DNA of 64,000 nucleotides, from the NCBI RefSeq assembly GCF_032854445.1, contig NC_088306.1, forward strand, positions 21,797,764 to 21,861,763. Reading direction: 5' to 3'. This document shows positions 57,166-64,000 of this stretch, one piece after another (the stretch's first letter is position 1; each line of letters opens with the position of its first letter). The notes beneath the pieces were generated by a model. It was given only the letters and a program-made list of their open reading frames with translations. It made no database searches and was not told the origin of the DNA. This DNA comes from Liolophura sinensis. Its lineage: Eukaryota; Mollusca; Polyplacophora; Chitonida; Chitonidae. A program made the translations under genes and the position numbers.

Positions 57166-57687
57166 GATATGAGGAGTGCACATGTAAATAAAATCTTTGC
57201 AAAACCTTATATTTGAATGATAATTTTTGTTCTAAATTCATTAAAGTTTCAAGCATTAAATGGATGGGGGGAAAAAAAAACATTTTGGAGCCAATTTTTT
57301 TTTAGCAATTACTGTGTCATGAATGTGACTTAATTGATGACAGACATCATATAGATCGCACTACCTCTAGAACCATGTTTCTCAATTTAAGTGTTTTAAT
57401 AACTGTGGTGTAGTCTCAAAGCTCTCTTTCATCTCATCACTTGGAAGTCACATCAATATAAAGACGAACTTTCAGATTTCATTGTCCCCTGTGGAAGAGA
57501 GTGGCAGAAAGCTTCTCTTTGAATGAATATCCATCTGATTGCCATGCGTTTTTTTATGTTTTTGTAACTTGTAGCTGTAAGGGTAATTGTGAAATTGAGT
57601 GTTAAAAAAATAATATTCTTCTAGTACACTGAACTGATCCAACTGTCTTCATGTGCATTGTGCAATTGTAATTAGAAAAAGTCACAG
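57166..57687. other. No gene seen
   Basis: AT-rich with A and T runs near 57270-57302. Confidence 0.4.
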
Positions 57688-57915
57688 ACTCAACCTTTTT
57701 GCGTATGAAAGAGCAACTTTCAGCACATTACATGCACATTTTTGATCTGATTTTGGAGACAAAACTACATCGGTTGGGTTCACCAATTTCAGGGCTTCAC
57801 AAAAAGTATAGTTTTTTTTTTTCAATCTTCACAGAGGAATGCCTTCAGTATATGGGCCATCAAGACAGCCATGCTCATTACATCTGCATGATGCCTTTAT
57901 GAACAGTTGCAATCA
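57688..57915. mobile_element. MITE-1 subfamily a, inverted, right end worn
   Basis: Inverse orientation: ctcaacctttttgcgtatga, agagcaactttcagcacatt, tttggagacaaaactacatc, ggttgggttcaccaatttca, gggcttcacaaaaagtatag. The distal end is expanded by a T run and diverged (tttatgaacagttgcaa). Confidence 0.75.
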
Positions 57916-58440
57916 AGTAGAGACTGAGATACCTTGTTTAGCTGTTATTTGACATGGAACTCATGCACGGACTAGGAATTTGAACTTTGATATGGAATTC
58001 ATGCCTGGAATATTCACTGTCTGCCCGGCATCATTGAAAACTGATGACTGCTTCTCTCTTTTGTGTTACCGGCTTTATTTCCTATTTGTATAATTTCTTA
58101 CATACCTTTGTCTTTGGGAGCTAGTGTTAAACGTTGTTTTGGAAATGGATCTTGCGATTATCGACTTGGAACGCCCTTTACGGACTATGAATGGTATACG
58201 AATGTCGGACATGACACTTATATTTAGTTCAGAACAGTTTCCTGCGCTAAACTTTGTGACTTAACAGAGGAATTTTCATCGTAATACCTAAGACCATGCA
58301 GTTGATAACTAGTTAACCAAGTCAAAAACAGTTTTATGATCTGTGCCTGGTGTCGTATTGCTGGACATCCCACACCTGTAGATGAAAGTAACAAACTTTT
58401 CAATAAGTTAATTGGATACTTTTTCAAATTTTATAATTGA
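57916..58440. other. No gene seen
   Basis: Unique sequence running up to the 93-bp array; contains gacatggaactcatgcacgg and gatatggaattcatgcctgg, a diverged local repeat (57950 and 57990). Confidence 0.4.
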
Positions 58441-59605
58441 GACCAGGTGAGATAGCTAGGGTGTCATATTGACGAACATGTTCATCACCAGAAGAAGGCA
58501 ATGAACACTTCAAGGAGTATATAAACTGTAAGTTTAAGTCATTCAGTTGTGGCTGGTTAAGATATCTAAGATGTCATGTTAATGGATATGTTCATTACTA
58601 AAGGAAGGTGGTGAAAACTTCAAGGTGTTTATGAAGACCCCAGTTCATGTCATACTGTTATGGCTGGTTAATATGAACATGTTCAAAGCCAGTAGAAGGC
58701 TGTGTCAACAGTTAAAGGGGTTTATATAGACTCCAATTCATGTCATACTGTTAAGGCTGGTTAATATGAACATTTTCATAGCCAGAAGAAGGCTGTGTGA
58801 ACACTTAGAGGGGTTTATATAGACTCCAATTCATGTCATACTGTTAAGGCTGGTTAATATGAACATGTTCATAGCCAGAAGAAGGCTGTGTGAACACTTA
58901 GAGGGGTTTATATAGGCTCCAATTCATGTCATACTGTTGTGGCTGGTTAATATGAACATGTTCATAGCCAGAAGAAGGCTGTGTGAACACTTAGAGGGGT
59001 TTATATAGACTCCAATTCATGTCATACTGTTGTGGCTGGTTAATATGAACATGTTCATAGCCAGAAGAAGGCCATGTGAACACTTAGAGGGCTTTATGTA
59101 GACTCCAATTCATGTCATACTGTTGTGGCTGGTTAATATGAACATGTTCATAGCCAGAAGAAGGCTGTGTGAACACTTAGAGGGGTTTATATAGACTCCA
59201 ATTCATGTCATACTGTTAAGGCTGGTTAATATGAACATGTTCATAGCCAGAAGAAGGCTGTGTGAACACTTAGAGGGGTTTATATAGGCTCCAATTCATG
59301 TCATACTGTTGTGGCTGGTTAATATGAACATGTTCATAGCCAGAAGAAGGCTGTGTGAACACTTAGAGGGGTTTATATAGACTCCAATTCATGTCATACT
59401 GTTGTGGCTGGTTAATATGAACATGTTCATAGCCAGAAGAAGGCCATGTGAACACTTAGAGGGGTTTATATAGACTCCAATTCATGTCATACTGTTGTGG
59501 CTGGTTAATATGAACATGTTCATAGCCAGAAGAAGGCCATGTGAACACTTAGAGGGGTTTATATAGACTCCAATTCATGTCATGCTGTTGTGGCTGGTTA
59601 AGATT
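58441..59605. repeat. Satellite-like array, 93-bp monomer, about 12 copies
   Basis: The monomer is ggctggttaatatgaacatg, ttcatagccagaagaaggct, gtgtgaacacttagaggggt, ttatatagactccaattcat, gtcatactgttgt. The first two monomers at the left edge are 111 bp; later ones are 93 bp with near identity. Most carry the perfect 14-bp palindrome ATGAACATGTTCAT, set between ctgg and ccag. Two monomer variants (gttaaggctgg and gttgtggctgg; ggctgtgtg and ggccatgtg) are distributed in short runs. Confidence 0.96.
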
Positions 59606-61505
59606 GTTATAGTTAAGGTAGTAATATTTCCTGGATTGGAACTAGAGATGCCTTCAGAGCATGTTAAGAATTCAAAATCAGTAATAAAGCCAGTGTTGTT
59701 CAGTATTACCCTGACAGAACCCAAGCCAGCCACAGACTTCGGTAATTGCCCAGACAGTGTCATATTCTGCTGTCACAGACTGTCTGGCCAATCACTGGAA
59801 ACCAGCCGTGGCCAGACAGCTTTGCTTGAAGGCGTGTGATGCTCTGTTGGAACATGGAGTGGTTTGGGAAACTTCTGTTTACAGTTCAGTAGATATAAGA
59901 TTGGCTGGCTACATTTAAGTACAAATGGTATTCGTCTTTCTAAAGAATCAGTCAGTTAGTCAACCATTTATTTTATTGTTGGATATAAATGTAATTTATT
60001 ATTGGTTATTTTTTCAGTTTATGTAGAAATCATAATCACAGTGCATGCTCCAAATAGAATTTAATATTATAAAATTCATAAAACACTGAAATATAAGTAT
60101 AATGTGTTGTTGTTTTCTTTTCTTTCGAATAAATTCAGCTCATTTTGAAGAAACAAGTTAATTTATGGCGTCATAAATGTCCTTGTACTGAATTTTTCTT
60201 TCAGTCTAATATACTAGTTTGTTTCAATCATGGCTACATTGTGAGAAATAAAAAGAATACAAAAAAGATTTGAATACATGTATCAATAGACAACATGTCT
60301 TGGGTTACATAAAACAGAGATTTTTTCATTCAACCAATTACCAACTTTATGGAATTGTCTTAGGGGAGATTTAGTGCATGTACTTGCTATAGGCAATTGC
60401 ATGGTATGGTTTAAGAATTTGCGTCGGTCAGTTAATTTACCTAGAGGTAAATCAGTCAAATATTTGTGTGATTTTTAAGTCACAGATAGGATTGTCAGCT
60501 TTGCTATGCATCAAGTAGTTAGCCTTCTTGAAAGAAGTTTTCCATAATTCCATCCAACTTTTTCACAAGTGATTTTGGGCAGATTGATTTCGTCTTCATC
60601 TAGAACATGTGTCAGAGCACAATACAACATTTAAGCTGTTACCTATTTTTTAACACTTTCATTTAATTTAAAAGTTTGATAGATAAAATATATGGCTAAT
60701 TTAATTATTATTTTGCCTCCACAGTGTACTACACCACATGACTTTATGAAAGACTGGCCAAATGTATTGGGAAAGGTTTTGTTTTCATTTTCTTCATTTG
60801 TATTTTCAATATATATTTAATCATCAGCTAGTTTTTTTATATTTTGCTAACGAAATCTAACTGGACTATTGTAGACAGCAAATTTATGCTGTGAAAATAC
60901 TAATGCTAAAATATGGTGGTTCAGATATAAACCTTCAAAGGGGTCGAAGAGTTCCTGATACAGTGTATGTGAGAACTTTGTTTTGCGTTTTCCCGTTGAG
61001 TTCTCCGCAGTCTGGTGATGACGCAGAGTGTCAGGTATAGCCAACAGTAAGCTGCTCTTTAAAGCCAGTGCTTTACATCTATTAGTCATAAAGGTTGAGT
61101 CATCCACAGCGGTGATCCAAACAAAGGTAGCTCTGCGAATGGTCATGACATAACACTGGACCTGGATGAAAGTAACTGGATTTCAGGATTAGATCAAGTT
61201 ATACCTTCTTGAAAATCCTTTTCATCATTTCAGATTGCGATGAATGAATTTTATGGGTATTGTGTATTCTATGGGAATGTGGGTACCCCACCTTTGGCTG
61301 TCTGATGTCCACATGATCGAATTTTATTGATTCCACAGACATACCCTAAAGTGTCTAACAGAATAAACAGGTTGACACATGACACATTAATTTCTATAGA
61401 TATATTTTGTCATAATTTTATGCATTATTGGCATATCAGAAAAATGCAACATCTATATCTAAAGGTAGGAATAATATGCTTTAAAGAAAAAAAAACTTCA
61501 CTTAT
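59606..61505. other. No gene seen
   Basis: The stretch 59640-59840 is less AT-rich, with open frames on both strands (59575-59763 minus, 59582-59839 plus) that begin in the last satellite monomer. No domain. The rest is AT-rich. Confidence 0.4.
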
Positions 61506-61602
61506 TTATATGATTGGTGTTTTATGCTGCACTCAAGAATATTTCACTTTATGGTGAGAGGAAATGTGGCAGAGCCCAGGTTAAACCCACAACCATCCGC
61601 AG
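61506..61602 (-). mobile_element. SINE-A, 3' fragment
   Basis: On the minus strand: atctgcggatggttgtgggt, ttaacctgggctctgccaca, tttcctctcaccataaag, tgaaatattcttgagtgcag, cataaaacaccaatcatata. Internally shortened between ccataa and agtgaa. Confidence 0.82.
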
Positions 61603-63789
61603 ATCACACTGTAGGGTAGGGTAGATGTGCATATGTCTCTTGTTTCAATATATATGCTGTTGGTAGAGTAATATTGGAGAAATTTATTGGTGAGAGGCTG
61701 AGATTCCTTGGCATTCTTGGGGACATCACTATAAATGAAAATAAAATTAATGATGAAAAATGCTTTGATTTGTGGTTTAGTTTACGGTCATGTTTTCCTG
61801 CAAATGCAAAATCCCTTACATCTACATGTAGTACATGTTTATGCACTTTTCAAATTCTAGAATTCTTTTGGTATTTCCCTTTGCTAATGAATCTTGCTAG
61901 ATACATTGCTTGAGAAAAGCTTTTATTTTAGACAAGCTGAAAAACTTCACAACAGTCTACTAGAGGTATGCAATTGGCAAAGTAAGTACGCTAAATCAAA
62001 TGAGCTGTTTTGGCAGATTGCCTTTGGAATAATATTGCAGCCATTTCTCCAGTAGATTATATTTGAAAGAATTCAAAAGAAATTTTTTCATACACCAAGG
62101 TGCCTGCCATGTGTGACCTATCTTTGTGCTGATAATTTTTTCTGATTTCATTCTGAAGAACGAAATAAGCCGTCGATGTATAACAGCTGCCGATTGTAAG
62201 GAAAACTTGTCGCAGAGATGATAAAAGCTGTGAAGTTGCATACCAAGATTTTAATCTTAGTTTTGGCAGGGCAGCCTGACTTCTCAGGACGGCGTTTGAC
62301 CTGCTGGAATATCTGGGATGTATCAGAGCAGATCTATTTTGGCTGTGCACATCTTCTGCCACTCCAAATTTGTCTTGGTTGTTTCCCTTTCAAGTATGTC
62401 TTGTCAACAGCCACTAGAGTCTTGGGGTTGGAATTATGTGTTGAGATTGATGACTGAGCTAAGCTGAAGGGACAGCACTTTAGAAGAAGTTAACTGGCAA
62501 CAAAAGAAGTTGTTGTTGCCGGTACCGGCTAGCATATGCTAGGGAGATACCTAGATTTTATTATGCCTTCATTCCTGGGCTTAACCTCGAGGTAGATGTG
62601 AACCAAGGGTGATAGGGTTGTCACTTCTGAGGGCAAATTAGTTCATTCATTAATTAGTTTGCATGTGGGTTTTACTGCTTTTATAGTACAAAGAGGAATT
62701 TGAAGTGGATTCAGTGGATTTTAAAGCTTCAGAGGAACAGAAAATTTGCATTTTACATCTGTGGCCTTTGTACCATAACAGTGTGTTTTTGGGGTTAGGG
62801 GGGAAGCTAGGAACAGGGTCTTCCTCAGTGAAATGTTATGTCTAGATTTGCTAAATTATTATTGTATACCTGTGCAGACTTGTAATTAACAGTGAACTAC
62901 TGTACATGTACAAGTATGTCATACCTTCATTGAAATGTTTTTCAGAACCTGTTAAAGTGATGGTATTTTTGATGCTGTGGGGTTTTGGTCTAAATGTTTA
63001 CCTATCAAGGTAACATTCCTATCCACTACTTACTCAGGAATTTTGGCATGTTTTACAATCAAGGTAAATGTTGCTTCCCCATTTCATTAAGTTTTTTCCT
63101 GTCCACTTCTTTCTCAGAAGTATTGGTGGTGGTGTATTTTTTTTAAAGGTTATGAACTTAGGTAATTTTTCATTCCTCTGGTAGGGTTTGAGCCTGTTGT
63201 TCTATCCAGATAAAGTTCCATTCCACATCATGCTCTGGAATTTTGACTTATTTTACCTATCTAGTACAATTTTTTTTCTTGCTGCTTATCTGTACATCTG
63301 TCTACTCTCTTGGTTCTATTTGAAGAAAAGAAACATCAGGCTGTAAATTTGATGGATTGATGTCTTCCTTATCCCTGGCAGTCTCACAGCTCCTCTTGGT
63401 GACGAGCGGCTGCTGACAGATTTTACCTTGCCCTCTGAGCGAGCAGAGTGTTATTTTTCTCCGATCAAGGCTTGTTTCCTTGTCTGCAGCATAGGCCTAT
63501 CCTCACCTGATGTATATTGAAATGGCCGGAGTTCCGAGTCCCCAAACCTGTTTGTCTTGGTGATTACCTGACTGGGCCTACCTAACCTGTTTAATTGATC
63601 TAATAATTAGGTGAACTGTATATTTCTGTGCAACTACCCTAAATTCTCATCAAATTTGACCACCAGTCTAGTGAATGTATTGTCATATTATACCTTCGAA
63701 TTCCATTCCAATGATGGTTGAATTTGTTGAGGATAGGATAGGGGATATATCCCAATGACAGAACCTGATTTGTGAACTCTTATGTTGTT
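61603..63789. other. No gene seen in about 2.2 kb
   Basis: Frames of 79-101 codons (61674-61913 plus, 62057-62362 minus, 62218-62457 plus) have no recognisable domain; two overlap on opposite strands. The stretch 63380-63560 is less AT-rich. The short motif ttcctatccacta/ttcctgtccactt/tgttctatccagata recurs loosely between 63010 and 63230. Confidence 0.35.
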
Positions 63790-63960
63790 GTCGTCGTGAT
63801 GACATGCACTTTGTATCCTGGAGGCTGCAGGTTCAATTCCAGACTGCATCATGCAATAATGAAGATGGTACCTGCATGTTTTACTTGGTTGTCACTTTAA
63901 CGTGGAAAGCAGAAGGACTGATAAGTTACTGTGGTGTTAGTATGCTCTGTGCAGGGTTCT
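63790..63960 (+). mobile_element. Possible SINE-C-like copy
   Basis: A B-box-like gcaggttcaattccagactg is followed by gcagaaggactgataagtta and ctgtggtgttagtatgctct, loosely matching the SINE-C core (gactggt, gtgtcagtataatgtgactg). Weak. Confidence 0.35.
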
Positions 63961-64000
63961 TGGAGGACCTGAAAAAGTTGGAAAAATTAACCAGGGTTTT

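Overview
This is eukaryotic DNA: AT-rich, intron- or intergenic-like sequence with no operons, no ribosome binding sites and no convincing protein-coding gene. The organism is most likely a marine lophotrochozoan, probably a mollusc. I infer this from two kinds of tRNA-derived SINE whose 3' ends (a head-to-tail core ending 'gtaaaacaccaatcaaataaa', and a second ending 'cgttaaaccccaagcactca') resemble SINEs common in molluscan genomes, and from frequent tacatgta-type words. No species can be named from the sequence alone. Nearly all open frames fall in repeats or are about as long as chance predicts for a window of this size and composition.

Layout. The window is a mosaic of short non-autonomous mobile elements and minisatellites. 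(1) SINE-A, about 265 bp full length, has roughly 15 copies or fragments; five have recognisable target-site duplications (near 27554, 29415, 29783, 46353 and 47448). (2) SINE-B/C has one intact copy with a duplication at 41205-41567 and several fragments. (3) A TA-flanked MITE family with termini like C-TAATTCTTCAACCTTTT (called MITE-1 here) has 13 copies in three size classes. (4) Foldback elements with GGGCC termini lie at 265, 2813, 17104 and 39272. (5) A roughly 1 kb terminal-inverted-repeat element occurs twice (6775 and 15761); the second copy keeps a decayed first exon. (6) A 269-bp MITE with a perfect 16-bp terminal repeat lies at 51596, and a fragment of a second copy at 12458. (7) Nine clear tandem arrays with periods of 25, 26, 28, 34, about 35, 39, 40, 49 and 93 bp make up roughly 5 kb.

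The most interesting points are these. The 28-bp minisatellite at 11961-12457 runs directly into a fragment of the 51596-type MITE, and its unit resembles that MITE's terminal repeat, which suggests the array grew from a transposon end. Two compact nuclear-receptor-type clusters stand out of the repeat background: a perfect AGGTCA-3-TGACCT palindrome overlapping a perfect DR1 at 38718-38739, and three half-sites in DR1 spacing at 13831-13850. A SINE sits inside a MITE with a perfect 12-bp duplication, which orders the insertions. A 93-bp satellite carries a perfect 14-bp palindrome in most monomers. Two weak candidate exons (23330-23403 and 38110-38240) are the only host-gene evidence; any gene here is more likely represented by introns than by coding sequence.
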